A stretch of DNA of 64,000 nt from NCBI RefSeq assembly GCF_002250055.1, contig NZ_CP018866.1, forward strand, positions 4,088,869 to 4,152,868, in the 5' to 3' direction. The notes under the pieces are model-generated. The model ran no database searches. It was not told the DNA's origin and saw nothing but the letters and a program-made list of their open reading frames with translations. Position numbers and translations under genes: made by a program. Positions 17,342 to 26,521 of this stretch are shown here, piece after piece. Every line of letters begins with the position of its first letter. The first letter of the stretch is position 1. The stretch comes from Sutcliffiella cohnii. Its GTDB lineage: Bacteria > Bacillota > Bacilli > Bacillales > Bacillaceae_I.

Positions 17342-18133
17342 TTATGCTCCAAAAATATATTTTTCTATTGCATAGGCAACTCCATCATCATCATTTGATG
17401 TTGAAACAAAATCTGCTGCCTCTTTCACTTCCTGTGGCGAATTACCCATAGCTACTGACAAATTTGCTACGTGAAACATCGCAATATCATTATAACTATT
17501 TCCCATCACAACAACCTCGCTTTGGGATATCTTTAACATACTCATTAACTGTTCTATAGCTAACCCTTTCGATACATTGCTATGCATAATATCTAAATAA
17601 ATATCATCCGATCTAGTAATATACATAACTTTATTATATTTACCATGCAGTATCTCGAAGGCATCTTCAATTTTTTCAGCTGTATGAGAGTATATTATTT
17701 TATAAATATCCTTTTCTTCATCAATCGTATCTATTAATTTTGCATGAAGTTTCTCTAGGTCATAATGAACTTTTACCATCCTTTCATGAAAAGTATGAAC
17801 CTCTTCATTAAGGTATAAGCTTATACAATATTCATTTTCCATTCCATATTCAATTATTTCTTTTGCAAAATTCGTAGGTAATACCGTTGAAGAATATACT
17901 TTTTTAGTAACTGGACATTTTACTAAAGATCCGTTAGTCGCAATGATAGGAGTATTGATCTCTAATTCTTTTGCATACGGATAGATGGATTCAAAAGGCC
18001 TTCCACTCGCTAACGCGACATTAATTCCTCTACTCTTTAATTTGTTAATTGCTTCCTTATTTTTATCAGAAACTTGATGGTTATCATCTAGTAAGGTGCC
18101 GTCCATGTCAAGTACTACTAATTTATACTGCAT
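17342..18133 (-). CDS. Cof-type HAD-IIB phosphatase
   Basis: 263 aa. LVVLDMDGTLLDD (motif I, nucleophile Asp), LASGRPF (motif II) and VVMGNSYNDIAMF (motif IV) with a C2-type cap in between mark the Cof/YwpJ family, which dephosphorylates sugar phosphates and other phosphometabolites. It is the last gene of the operon, 18 bp after araD, so it may relieve phosphosugar stress during growth on the operon's substrate. The real substrate is unknown. Confidence 0.88.
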   Translation of the reverse strand: MQYKLVVLDMDGTLLDDNHQVSDKNKEAINKLKSRGINVALASGRPFESIYPYAKELEINTPIIATNGSLVKCPVTKKVYSSTVLPTNFAKEIIEYGMENEYCISLYLNEEVHTFHERMVKVHYDLEKLHAKLIDTIDEEKDIYKIIYSHTAEKIEDAFEILHGKYNKVMYITRSDDIYLDIMHSNVSKGLAIEQLMSMLKISQSEVVVMGNSYNDIAMFHVANLSVAMGNSPQEVKEAADFVSTSNDDDGVAYAIEKYIFGA

Positions 18134-18151
18134 TTTATCACCCTTACTTTT

Positions 18152-18859
18152 TTAATTATTTACCTTTTGGCTTTTCTGACCGTAATAAGCATTTTTACCA
18201 TGTTTTCTTAAAAAATGTTTATCTAGAAGATGATGATCCATCTGTTCAGCGTGAGGAGATAGGCTTTGCGTGTAAAATGCCAACTTAGCAATTTCCTCCA
18301 TAATGACAGCATTTTCAACAGCCTTCATTGGATCTTTTCCCCAATTAAAAGGACCATGACTATGTACAACAACGCCCGGAATATCATTTGGATTTAAGTT
18401 TTTAAATGTTTCTACAATTACATCCCCAGTATTCTTTTCATATTCAGTTGCAATTTCCAATGGCGTTAATGGTCGAGTACAAGGTATATCTCCATAAAAA
18501 TAGTCAGCATGGGTAGTACCAAAAGTAGGTATTGCTCTACAAGCTTGTGCCCACTTCGTACACCACGGTGAATGAGTATGGACGACTCCACCTATTTCTG
18601 GAAATGCCTTGTATAAAACTAAGTGTGTTGCCGTATCGGATGAAGGGTTCAGATCTCCCTCCACCTTATTACCGTTTAAATCAATGACTGGTAAATCACT
18701 AGGTTTTAATTTTTCATACGGGACTCCGCTCGGCTTTATTACAACAAGCCCTTGTTCACGATCAATAGCACTCACATTTCCCCATGTATAAATAACTAGG
18801 TTTCTTTTAGGTAGTTCTAAATTTGCTTGTAAGACTTTTTCTTTTAATTCCTCTAACAT
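18152..18859 (-). CDS. araD: L-ribulose-5-phosphate 4-epimerase
   Basis: 235 aa, class II aldolase fold. The family N-terminus [34 protein letters not shown], the zinc histidines in [31 protein letters not shown] and [12 protein letters not shown] are all present, and the C-terminal [10 protein letters not shown] is typical of AraD. It converts L-ribulose 5-phosphate to D-xylulose 5-phosphate. ATG at 18859 has GGAG 9 nt upstream. A hairpin (AAAAGTAGG/CCTACTTTT, 18938-18967) sits between it and the kinase gene and may tune expression. Confidence 0.92.
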   Translation of the reverse strand: MLEELKEKVLQANLELPKRNLVIYTWGNVSAIDREQGLVVIKPSGVPYEKLKPSDLPVIDLNGNKVEGDLNPSSDTATHLVLYKAFPEIGGVVHTHSPWCTKWAQACRAIPTFGTTHADYFYGDIPCTRPLTPLEIATEYEKNTGDVIVETFKNLNPNDIPGVVVHSHGPFNWGKDPMKAVENAVIMEEIAKLAFYTQSLSPHAEQMDHHLLDKHFLRKHGKNAYYGQKSQKVNN

Positions 18860-18996
18860 TTTAATCACTCCGTTTCTAAAACAAAGTAAATTACTTTCAT
18901 TTCTCATTAACAATTTAATAGGCTTCCAAAAGAAAAGTAGGTTGGATTGTGTGAATCTTCCCCTACTTTTTTGATAGTTTACTAGTATTTATAAAG

Positions 18997-20538
18997 TTAT
19001 TTATTTTCAATTGCTGTTACTGTTTTCATTATTTGTTGCGTGTTTTCATAAAGATTTATATATTGCTCATAATACTGGTCGTATTTCAGTTTATTTTCAA
19101 CATTAGGTTGAATAACTTCATCAAATTCTAGCCAATCTTTTAAAACATTCGGGTCAGAAATAACTCCTGTTGCAATGCCAGCTAGCACAGCGTCCCCTAA
19201 TGGAGCTTCTACGTCATTTTTAATAATTCGAACTGGGTACCCTGTAACATCTGCATATATTTGTGGCCAGTTCATCGATTTAGAGCCGCCACCAACAATA
19301 ATTAGTTCTTTATCAAGCTTCGCCTCAGTCCCTAATACCATTTCCATGTTATGACGTAATGAATAAGCTACACCTTCCATAAAGGCTTTATATAAATGTC
19401 CCTTCGTATGGACTAAACTTAGCCCTAGAATTAATCCGCGGGCATTACTATCCCAAATCGGACTTCTTTCACCCATGAAGTATGGAAGAACTAACAATCC
19501 GTTTGAACCAGCAGGAATGTCTTTTGCTTTTAAATCTAGCAAAGTATAAGCATTAATATCTAATTTCTCTTCCACTTCTAATTCTTCTGTTCCAATTACA
19601 TCTCTAAACCATCGTAATATAGCACCTGCTGTTGCAGCTCCTCCGAATGTATAGATAATATCGCTAGAATCTACACAGTGAGGCATGCTAACTAAATTTG
19701 GAGATAAATTTGGTTTTTCCGTAATAAAGCCCCAACACATAGAAGTTCCTAGCATCGCTACATGGTTACCTTCAGCAAGAGCACCAGCCCCCATTGTTGC
19801 TACTGGGGCGTCGACACCACCACAAATAACTGGTGTTCCTACTTTTAGGCCTGTTTTTTCAGATGCTTCTTCTGTAATTCCTCCAACAATATCCGTACAC
19901 TCTACAAGCCTTTCCGGCATAAACTTAAAAGGAATACCTAAGTTTTCACACATTTCCTCAGACCATTTTCTTTCCTTAAGGTCAAACACACCGCCTACAT
20001 TTCCTGCCGATGAATAATCTACCGCTACCTCACCAGTTAATGTATAGACGATATATGGAGCCGGTGGTAAGAAGTACTCTATTTGCTCCCATACTTTCGG
20101 TAAATTATTTTTAATCCATAACATTTTTGTAAAACCAAAATATGAGTTAACAGAATTACCCGTTACATGAAACAACTTATCAAGATCAATATTTTCTTTT
20201 ACCCACTTTACTTCCTCTTCTGCACGTCTATCCATCCATATTAAGCAAGGAGCTAACGGCTTCATATTTTTATCTACAGGGATACCGGACCCTCCGTATA
20301 AACTACTAATCGCCACACCTTTAATCTGTTCAGGATCTACATTTGATTTTTCCACTACTGACCTTATCGTAAAATTAGTTGCCTCTTCCCAAGGTCCAGG
20401 CCATTGTTGAGCCCAAGAAGGTTTCGGTGTTTCTACATCATAACCTTTATAGCTATGTGCTAACACTTTTCCCTTCGGATCAATAAGGACCGCTTTCGTC
20501 CCTTGGGTACCGATATCAACACCAATTAAGTATTCCAT
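18997..20538 (-). CDS. FGGY-family pentulose kinase
   Basis: 513 aa. The N-terminal ATPase lobe has YLIGVDIGTQGTKAVLID; the hinge has CLIWMDRRAEEEV and PVICGGVDAPVATMGAGAL; the C-terminal lobe has the FGGY signature ELIIVGGGSKSMNWPQIYADVTG. Family members phosphorylate ribulose, xylulose or related ketoses with ATP. With AraD next to it, L-ribulose or L-xylulose is a reasonable substrate, but it is shorter than classical AraB and the specificity cannot be read here. It is in the operon between the dehydrogenase and araD. Confidence 0.88.
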   Translation of the reverse strand: MEYLIGVDIGTQGTKAVLIDPKGKVLAHSYKGYDVETPKPSWAQQWPGPWEEATNFTIRSVVEKSNVDPEQIKGVAISSLYGGSGIPVDKNMKPLAPCLIWMDRRAEEEVKWVKENIDLDKLFHVTGNSVNSYFGFTKMLWIKNNLPKVWEQIEYFLPPAPYIVYTLTGEVAVDYSSAGNVGGVFDLKERKWSEEMCENLGIPFKFMPERLVECTDIVGGITEEASEKTGLKVGTPVICGGVDAPVATMGAGALAEGNHVAMLGTSMCWGFITEKPNLSPNLVSMPHCVDSSDIIYTFGGAATAGAILRWFRDVIGTEELEVEEKLDINAYTLLDLKAKDIPAGSNGLLVLPYFMGERSPIWDSNARGLILGLSLVHTKGHLYKAFMEGVAYSLRHNMEMVLGTEAKLDKELIIVGGGSKSMNWPQIYADVTGYPVRIIKNDVEAPLGDAVLAGIATGVISDPNVLKDWLEFDEVIQPNVENKLKYDQYYEQYINLYENTQQIMKTVTAIENK

Positions 20539-20603
20539 TTAATCACCCTTCATTCGCAAGTTTGCTCTAGTTAAAATCCAATAAATTAGTATGATTTTTT
20601 GTG

Positions 20604-21680
20604 TTAGGGCTTAAGTAATACTTTAATAGCTTCTGGGTGATGAGCCATTTCCATCGCTTCAGCAAATTCTTCTACTTTAAAGCTGTGTGTTACAATACCT
20701 TCCGCTGTAAGTAATTTACGTTCGAATAAGTCAATTGCTACCGGATACGTATATGGCCCTAAGTGAGATCCTCTAATATCTAATTCTTTTCTATCCCCGA
20801 TAACACTCCAATCAGTTGTTACCTCTGAACCGAATACACTAAACTCGATAAATCTACCTAGTCTTCTAATCATTTCTAACCCTTGTGTTACTCCACTTGG
20901 ATGCCCTGATGCTTCAATGTAAACATCACAACCATAACCGTCTGTTAAATCTTTTACTATTTTGATTGCATCTTCTTTTGCTGGGTTAATAACAATATCC
21001 GCACCAAGCTTTTTCGCAACAGCTAATCTTTTCTCATTTAAATCTAAAACAACTAATTTTTTAGGCGTTTTTAGAGCAATTAATTGCACCATACATAAAC
21101 CTAAAGTTCCCGCACCTGCTAACACGACAACGTCTTCGAATTCAATGGAAGCTCTTTGAACTGTATGCACAGCACATGCCATTGGCTCTACTAAAGCAGC
21201 TTCTTCTGCTGTTACACCGTCCGTAATTTTATATATTCTAGCTGTACTGCTAAATTTCATATACTCTGCCATTGCACCTTCTGCAACATCTTTTTGGAAA
21301 CCGTAAATATTGTGAATATCACACATCCAATATTTACCCGTTGTACAAAACTTACATTTACCACAAGGGTTAATTTGGTCCGTTGTCACTCGATCTCCCA
21401 CTTTTAATCCATGCTTTTCAGCAGCACCTTCCCCTAACTCTGCCACTACTCCATAAAATTCATGTCCTGGTACTACTGGTGCTTTCATCCAAGGATCTTC
21501 TCCGCCCCAATACATCGCTGAGCCATGATATGCTTTTAAATCACTTCCACAAATACCACAAGCTTCTACTTTAATTACGACCTCGTCTCTTCCAGCTCTT
21601 GGTGTAGGTACTTCCTCTACACGGTAATCTTCCGGACCATGTGCTACGACTGCTTTCATTGTTTCTGGTAATATTGACAT
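20604..21680 (-). CDS. Zinc-dependent medium-chain polyol dehydrogenase
   Basis: 358 aa. The catalytic zinc site is CGICGSDLKAYHG with PGHEFYGVV; the structural zinc site is CGKCKFCTTGKYWMC (four Cys). The Rossmann motif is VVLAGAGTLGLCM with acidic VVLDLNEKR, suggesting NAD(H). Such enzymes oxidise sugar alcohols such as sorbitol, xylitol, arabinitol or threitol to ketoses. Placed before a ketose kinase and a pentulose phosphate epimerase, it suggests that the operon feeds on a pentitol or similar polyol. Confidence 0.88.
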   Translation of the reverse strand: MSILPETMKAVVAHGPEDYRVEEVPTPRAGRDEVVIKVEACGICGSDLKAYHGSAMYWGGEDPWMKAPVVPGHEFYGVVAELGEGAAEKHGLKVGDRVTTDQINPCGKCKFCTTGKYWMCDIHNIYGFQKDVAEGAMAEYMKFSSTARIYKITDGVTAEEAALVEPMACAVHTVQRASIEFEDVVVLAGAGTLGLCMVQLIALKTPKKLVVLDLNEKRLAVAKKLGADIVINPAKEDAIKIVKDLTDGYGCDVYIEASGHPSGVTQGLEMIRRLGRFIEFSVFGSEVTTDWSVIGDRKELDIRGSHLGPYTYPVAIDLFERKLLTAEGIVTHSFKVEEFAEAMEMAHHPEAIKVLLKP

Positions 21681-21760
21681 AATGTACAGCTCCTCTTATG
21701 TTAGAATTTTCAATATTTTCAAGGCGTTATTTTATTGTCTTAAAATTCATTTCTATTTAA

Positions 21761-22723
21761 TTAATCCTTTTGACGGAAACTAGTATAGTAGATTGCAGCT
21801 ACGATGATGACACCCTTTAGAACCCTTTGAACGTATGGAGAAACACCCATCAAGTTCAGTCCATTACTTAAAACTCCTAATAATAAGGCACCTAGTAACG
21901 TTCCAAAAATATGCCCACGTCCACCTGCAATAGCAGTACCACCTAAAACTACTGCAGCAATCGCGTCTAGTTCGTAACCTTCACCAGCCATTGGTTGACC
22001 AGATGAAAGTCGTGATGTCATAATCAAGCCACTAATCGCAGCAGTCACTCCACTAACTAAATATACGAATGCTTTTACTCTTTTCACCTTTACACCAGAT
22101 AAGCGAACTGCTTCTTCATTACCACCAATAGCGTAAATATATCTACCAATTGGTAAATGATTTAAAATAATATAAGCAGCTACAAACACTAAAACCATGA
22201 TAACTGCTGGCATTGGAATAACACCGAATAAGTAACCTCTTCCAATGAATGCATATGATTCTGGAAGACCTGATAAAGGATAACCTCCCGTATATAAAAG
22301 GGCCGCTCCCCTAGCAACTTCCATCATCGCTAACGTGACGATAATTGCTGGAATTCGTGCACGAGATACGAATAATCCATTCACATAACCGATTACTGCC
22401 CCTAACAAAATACCAATTAATACAGCTACGATTGGCGGCATACCGTAATTGATCATCATACCTGCCATAATCGTTCCAGTTAAGGCCATTACAGCACCAA
22501 CTGATAAATCGATTCCACCTGTTAAAATAACAAACGTCATCCCAACTGCTAGAATTCCATTAATGGAGACTTGCCTAACTATGTTGGTAATATTGTTTGT
22601 CGTTAAAAACTGTTCACTAGCAAAACTAAAAAATATACAAAGTACAAAAAATCCAATTAAAGTTAACATTTCAGGGTATTTAAATATTTCTTTTGCATTT
22701 AACCCTTTTCGCAAATCACTCAT
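21761..22723 (-). CDS. Sugar ABC transporter permease (RbsC-like)
   Basis: 320 aa with about 8-10 membrane helices. GILAVGMTFVILTGGIDLSVGAVMAL and the EAA-like loop GGNEEAVRLSGVKV belong to the ribose/xylose/autoinducer-2 permease family. The start ATGA overlaps the ATPase gene stop by 4 nt, indicating translational coupling. It forms the importer channel with the adjacent ATPase and lipoprotein. Confidence 0.93.
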   Translation of the reverse strand: MSDLRKGLNAKEIFKYPEMLTLIGFFVLCIFFSFASEQFLTTNNITNIVRQVSINGILAVGMTFVILTGGIDLSVGAVMALTGTIMAGMMINYGMPPIVAVLIGILLGAVIGYVNGLFVSRARIPAIIVTLAMMEVARGAALLYTGGYPLSGLPESYAFIGRGYLFGVIPMPAVIMVLVFVAAYIILNHLPIGRYIYAIGGNEEAVRLSGVKVKRVKAFVYLVSGVTAAISGLIMTSRLSSGQPMAGEGYELDAIAAVVLGGTAIAGGRGHIFGTLLGALLLGVLSNGLNLMGVSPYVQRVLKGVIIVAAIYYTSFRQKD

Positions 22724-24216
22724 CCATCTACACCACCTGTTGCATAATACATTACATTTTCAGAGGTAGCCTCTTTGCCGTCTATTTCTGCTTTCATTTT
22801 TCCTTTATGCATGACGAGAACTCGGTCACTCATTCCTAAAATCTCTGGTAATTCAGAAGATATCATAATGATAGAAATTCCCTTATCAGCCAAGTTTCTC
22901 ATTAGCTTATAGATTTCTTCCTTAGCACCAATGTCAATCCCACGTGTCGGTTCATCAAAAATTAATATTTTACAGTCTGTATTTAGCCACTTAGCTAGAA
23001 CCACTTTCTGTTGATTTCCACCACTTAAATTCTTCACCAGTTGGTTACCACTTGGTGTTTTTATTAATAAATCTTTAATAGATTGATTGATAACCATGTT
23101 TTCTTTTTTCTTGTTAATAATCCCCAAAAAATTTCCTAAGTCTTTTAAAATCGGGATACTAATATTGTTTTTTATAGACATATTTAATACGAGACCTTGA
23201 GTCTTTCTACTCTCTGGGATTAAGGCAATCCCTAAATCTAGAGCATCAGTAGGACTCTTGATAGATACTTTTTTTCCATCTATGAAAACTTCTTTCTCTT
23301 TCGCTGGGTCAGCTCCTATTAACGCTCGCACAGTTTCCGTTCTACCAGATCCTACGAGCCCGGCAATTCCAACGATTTCACCTTTCCCTAAAGAAAATTG
23401 AATATCGTTCACACTTTTATTACTTAATTGTTTAACTTCTAAACGTAACTCTTCCTTACCAGTACGTTTCGTTTTTTCTGGAAAGGCATTTACAATTTCA
23501 CGACCGACCATCATTTTTACAATATCTTGTTTTGTTAAGTCTTTTACGTCTTTCGTTGCTACGAACTCTCCATCACGCAAGCATGTCATACGGTCGCACA
23601 TTTTCAAAATTTCTTCCAAATGATGTGATATATATATAATGGTTACCCCATCTGCTTTCAATCTCTCAATTAACTCAAATAGCTTTTCAATTTCTTTACC
23701 AGTTAAACTTGCTGTTGGCTCATCGAAGATTAATACTTTTGTATCTATAGCAATTGCTTTTGCTATTTCAATAAACTGTTGGTTTGCAACACTTAAATGT
23801 GCTACTGGCTTGTTTAAGTCAATATTCGCATCTAGTCTTTTTAAAACTTCTTCTGCTTCTTTCCTCATTACTCTTCTGTCTAGTATTCCATTTGCTTTCT
23901 TTTCACGACCTAGAAAAATATTATCTACACCACTTAAATATGGGATTAAACTAAATTCTTGATGAATAATACTTACACCTAATTGTTGTGCTTGTTTAGG
24001 GTCTGTAAAAGTAACTTCTTTACCATCTAAGCGAATTTTCCCTGTTGTAGGCTCATATACACCCGAAAGAATTTTCATTAACGTTGATTTCCCTGCACCA
24101 TTTTCTCCAACTAAGGCATGCACTTCTCCTCGTCGAATATCAAAACTAACACCTTTTAGCGCCTTTACTCCTGGGAACTCTTTCGTGATATTCTGAATCT
24201 CTAATACATTATCCAT
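22720..24216 (-). CDS. Sugar ABC transporter ATPase, two cassettes (RbsA-like)
   Basis: 498 aa with two nucleotide-binding domains. Domain 1 has GENGAGKSTLMK, HLSVANQQF (weak signature) and VLIFDEPTAS. Domain 2 has GLVGSGRTETVRAL (degenerate Walker A), LSGGNQQKVVLAKWL and ILIFDEPTRGIDIG. This asymmetry is normal for RbsA/XylG. ATG at 24216 has GGAAGG upstream; the frame is open to 24249 but lacks an RBS there. It powers pentose or polyol import. Confidence 0.94.
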   Translation of the reverse strand: MDNVLEIQNITKEFPGVKALKGVSFDIRRGEVHALVGENGAGKSTLMKILSGVYEPTTGKIRLDGKEVTFTDPKQAQQLGVSIIHQEFSLIPYLSGVDNIFLGREKKANGILDRRVMRKEAEEVLKRLDANIDLNKPVAHLSVANQQFIEIAKAIAIDTKVLIFDEPTASLTGKEIEKLFELIERLKADGVTIIYISHHLEEILKMCDRMTCLRDGEFVATKDVKDLTKQDIVKMMVGREIVNAFPEKTKRTGKEELRLEVKQLSNKSVNDIQFSLGKGEIVGIAGLVGSGRTETVRALIGADPAKEKEVFIDGKKVSIKSPTDALDLGIALIPESRKTQGLVLNMSIKNNISIPILKDLGNFLGIINKKKENMVINQSIKDLLIKTPSGNQLVKNLSGGNQQKVVLAKWLNTDCKILIFDEPTRGIDIGAKEEIYKLMRNLADKGISIIMISSELPEILGMSDRVLVMHKGKMKAEIDGKEATSENVMYYATGGVDG

Positions 24217-24302
24217 CGGAATCACCTTCCTTTTTTTACACCTCTTCATTCAGTGGGCGCTTTCAATAATGCAAAGCGCCCTTCTGAAAAAAAGATTACC
24301 GA

Positions 24303-25253
24303 TTACCAGCTGAAATCACTTGCATTATCAATTGTTTGAAGCTCAACATCAATAGGAACTTCTTCAGGTACAACTTCTGCCCCCCAAAGCTTCGCTAATG
24401 CCATTCCTAAACCAATTCGTACTTGGTCTCTTGGGAATTGTGCTGTTGTCGCTTTAAATGCTCCACCCTTTAAGATCGCTTCAATTGCTTCCGGATGTCC
24501 ATCAACACTATATAACGCAACATCTTTTCCAGACGCTTCAATTGCTCCTAAAGAACCTAAAGCTCCTTCATCATTTACACTGAATAAAGCATCTAAATCC
24601 GGATTAGATTGAAGCATATTTTCTGTAACCTTCATTGCTTCTGCTCTATCTTGTTTACCATTTTGGATATCTACAATTTCAATTCCGGCATACTCAGATA
24701 CAGCATCTCTAAAACCTTCCACACGTTGAAGGATAGGTACTACTGGAATTCCATCTAAAATAGCAACTTTACCGTTACCACCTAAATCTTCCGCCATTTG
24801 CTTACCAGCTAAATAACCTGCATCATAGTTTCTTGAACCAACAAATGAATCAAGAGGGCCTTTTGCTTGCGCATCAACCGCAACAACAATTACACCAGCA
24901 TCTTTTGCAGCAATTACCGCTGCTTCTGCTCCTTCACTATCTGTAGGATTGATTAATAAAATATCAATTCCTTTTTGAATCATATCGTCAATGTCATTAA
25001 TTTGCTTTGCTACATCATGCTGCGCATCTGCAATAATAACCTCTGCTCCAATTTGCTTTGCTGCCTCTTCAAGAGCTTCCTTCATGGAGATAAAATAAGG
25101 GTTATTCATTTCTTGGAACGACATACCAATCTTTATACTTTTTCCTTCAGCTGCAGCATCTCCTGATCCGCCACTTTGACTTGAACAGCCAGCAGCGATG
25201 AGTAGAATGGATGCTAATAAAACAACTAAAAATTTCTTTGATAGCTTTTTCAT
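24303..25253 (-). CDS. Sugar ABC transporter substrate-binding lipoprotein (RbsB-like)
   Basis: 316 aa. The signal is KKFLVVLLASILLIAAGCSS with the lipobox Cys at about residue 23. The mature part is a type I periplasmic-binding fold: IGMSFQEMNNPYFISMKEAL, DILLINPTDSEG, VAVDAQAKGPLDSFVGSRNYDAG and VEGFRDAVSEY. It is the first gene of the importer, with RBS GGGGGA. A 390-bp leader separates it from the ANTAR regulator upstream. It binds the external sugar or polyol. Confidence 0.93.
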   Translation of the reverse strand: MKKLSKKFLVVLLASILLIAAGCSSQSGGSGDAAAEGKSIKIGMSFQEMNNPYFISMKEALEEAAKQIGAEVIIADAQHDVAKQINDIDDMIQKGIDILLINPTDSEGAEAAVIAAKDAGVIVVAVDAQAKGPLDSFVGSRNYDAGYLAGKQMAEDLGGNGKVAILDGIPVVPILQRVEGFRDAVSEYAGIEIVDIQNGKQDRAEAMKVTENMLQSNPDLDALFSVNDEGALGSLGAIEASGKDVALYSVDGHPEAIEAILKGGAFKATTAQFPRDQVRIGLGMALAKLWGAEVVPEEVPIDVELQTIDNASDFSW

Positions 25254-25303
25254 TTTTCTTCCCCCTGTTTTTTTAATATTTTGCTATATAAAGAAGAGCA
25301 CAT

Positions 25304-25318
25304 ATAAAGCGTTTACAT
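25304..25318 (-). promoter_or_regulatory. Candidate CcpA cre site
   Basis: ATGTAAACGCTTTAT on the minus strand matches WTGNAANCGNWNNCW at all but one position. It lies about 50 nt upstream of the binding-protein start. This predicts carbon catabolite repression of the importer operon. Confidence 0.5.
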
Positions 25319-25420
25319 TTTATAGAAATGTATTTACACTCTTCTATTACAACTTAAGTAATGAAGTCTTTTTCAAGATCACCTCTTTCAAAAATATATT
25401 TGAATACGCTTGCAATCTTC

Positions 25421-25503
25421 AAAAACAAACAGAAAGGTGCCTTATATACGCACACCATTACGTCCATAAAAGGAACGCAATAATTTTACGTAAATAAGGC
25501 ACC
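25421..25503 (-). terminator. Large leader hairpin, possible antitermination target
   Basis: On the minus strand, GGTGCCTTATTTACG (25489-25503) pairs with CGTATATAAGGCACC (25436-25450), 14 of 15. An inner stem lies in the loop and a TTTCTGTTTGTTTTT tail follows. It sits between the ANTAR regulator gene and the importer operon. It is either the regulator's terminator or a read-through terminator the ANTAR protein could control. A second perfect inverted repeat, AAATTTTAT/ATAAAATTT (25514-25544), is just upstream with a 13-nt centre. Confidence 0.7.
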
Positions 25504-25642
25504 CATAGCCATTAAATTTTATACCAGCCGTAAGCATAAAATTTATTTTATTTAATTGATATTATTGAAGATTTAATTAGCTTTATTATATTTACCTAAT
25601 AATTATTAGTCAAGTAGTTTTCTAAATATTTTTTATCATCCA

Positions 25643-26233
25643 CTATTTAGAGTGAAATAGAGCATCCGCTTCTATCATTTCTTTCGCAACTACGACTAGT
25701 TTCTTATTTTTATCTCTACTTACCTTCTGCAAGTATTTCATTGCCTCTGGCTCTTTTAAATTCATTCTTTCCATGAGTATTCCTTTTGCTTTTTCAATAT
25801 GTTTTCTAGCTTCTAACGCGTTTTTTGTTGTATTTAACTCTTCTTTTAAACTCTTAATTTCTTCATACTTTGCCAGACTGATATTAATGGCTATTTTTAA
25901 TTCTTCAATATCGATTGGCTTTAACAAATAGTAAAGAACTCCCTCATCAGTAGCTCTCTTTATTAGCTTTTCATCATGATAACCACTAACAATGATACTT
26001 GGAATATAGTATGTATCATTTATTTGCCTAATAGCATCAATCCCGTCAAGTTTTGGCATATTAATATCCATAATTACAAGATCAGGCTTTTCTTTTAATG
26101 CTAATTCTACCGCCTTTTCTCCATCAGTAGCAGTCGCAATAACTTGATGCCCCAGTTTCTCCACATACGATTTAGTTCCCATTAACACTAAAAACTCATC
26201 TTCTGCAATTAGAATTCGCAATGACTTTGACAT
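25643..26233 (-). CDS. ANTAR-domain response regulator (RNA-binding antiterminator type)
   Basis: 196 aa. The receiver domain covers residues 1-120 with acidic pocket EDE (11-13), phospho-acceptor Asp56 (VIMDINMP), SGYHDE and the conserved Lys in YLLKPI. A coiled linker leads to a C-terminal ANTAR domain (about 135-190; ARKHIEKAKGILMERMNL, EAMKYLQKVSRDKNKKLVVVA). ANTAR regulators bind twin hairpins in leader RNA and prevent termination, as EutV does. It is transcribed toward the importer operon and divergent from the sensor kinase, its likely partner. Confidence 0.92.
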   Translation of the reverse strand: MSKSLRILIAEDEFLVLMGTKSYVEKLGHQVIATATDGEKAVELALKEKPDLVIMDINMPKLDGIDAIRQINDTYYIPSIIVSGYHDEKLIKRATDEGVLYYLLKPIDIEELKIAINISLAKYEEIKSLKEELNTTKNALEARKHIEKAKGILMERMNLKEPEAMKYLQKVSRDKNKKLVVVAKEMIEADALFHSK

Positions 26234-26266
26234 AGAACATTATCACCCCTTTGATTTCCTTTTCGG

Positions 26267-26280
26267 TGTAAGCGCTATCT
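26267..26280 (-). promoter_or_regulatory. Candidate CcpA cre site upstream of the ANTAR gene
   Basis: TGTAAGCGCTATCT, read on the plus strand, fits the TGNAANCGNWNNCW core completely. It is 34 bp upstream of the regulator start, in the divergent regulator/kinase promoter region. Confidence 0.6.
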
Positions 26281-26521
26281 TTTTATTGTGTAGAAAATTA
26301 ATTCATGTCATTATACTCAGTATAGTACCTTCCCTCATGACAGTACTAATTAGTAAAGAGTATATAGCATTTTTTATCGTTTTGGAAGTCCACTAATTCA
26401 TTTCCAATTAATGCAAAATAGCAAAAATAATAGTTTGTTATATTTTACTTGATTTAATATATTTATATAACAAGTAATCTATTCTTATGATAACTATTTG
26501 TATAGTAGTGGAGGTTTTACT

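Noticed and set aside
25254..25640. Canonical dual-hexaloop ANTAR target
   Set aside because: The best loop (ACGGCT at the 9-bp inverted repeat) needs a bulge and weak G-U closing pairs, and no second A-N-N-G loop was found. Only the terminator-like hairpin is claimed.
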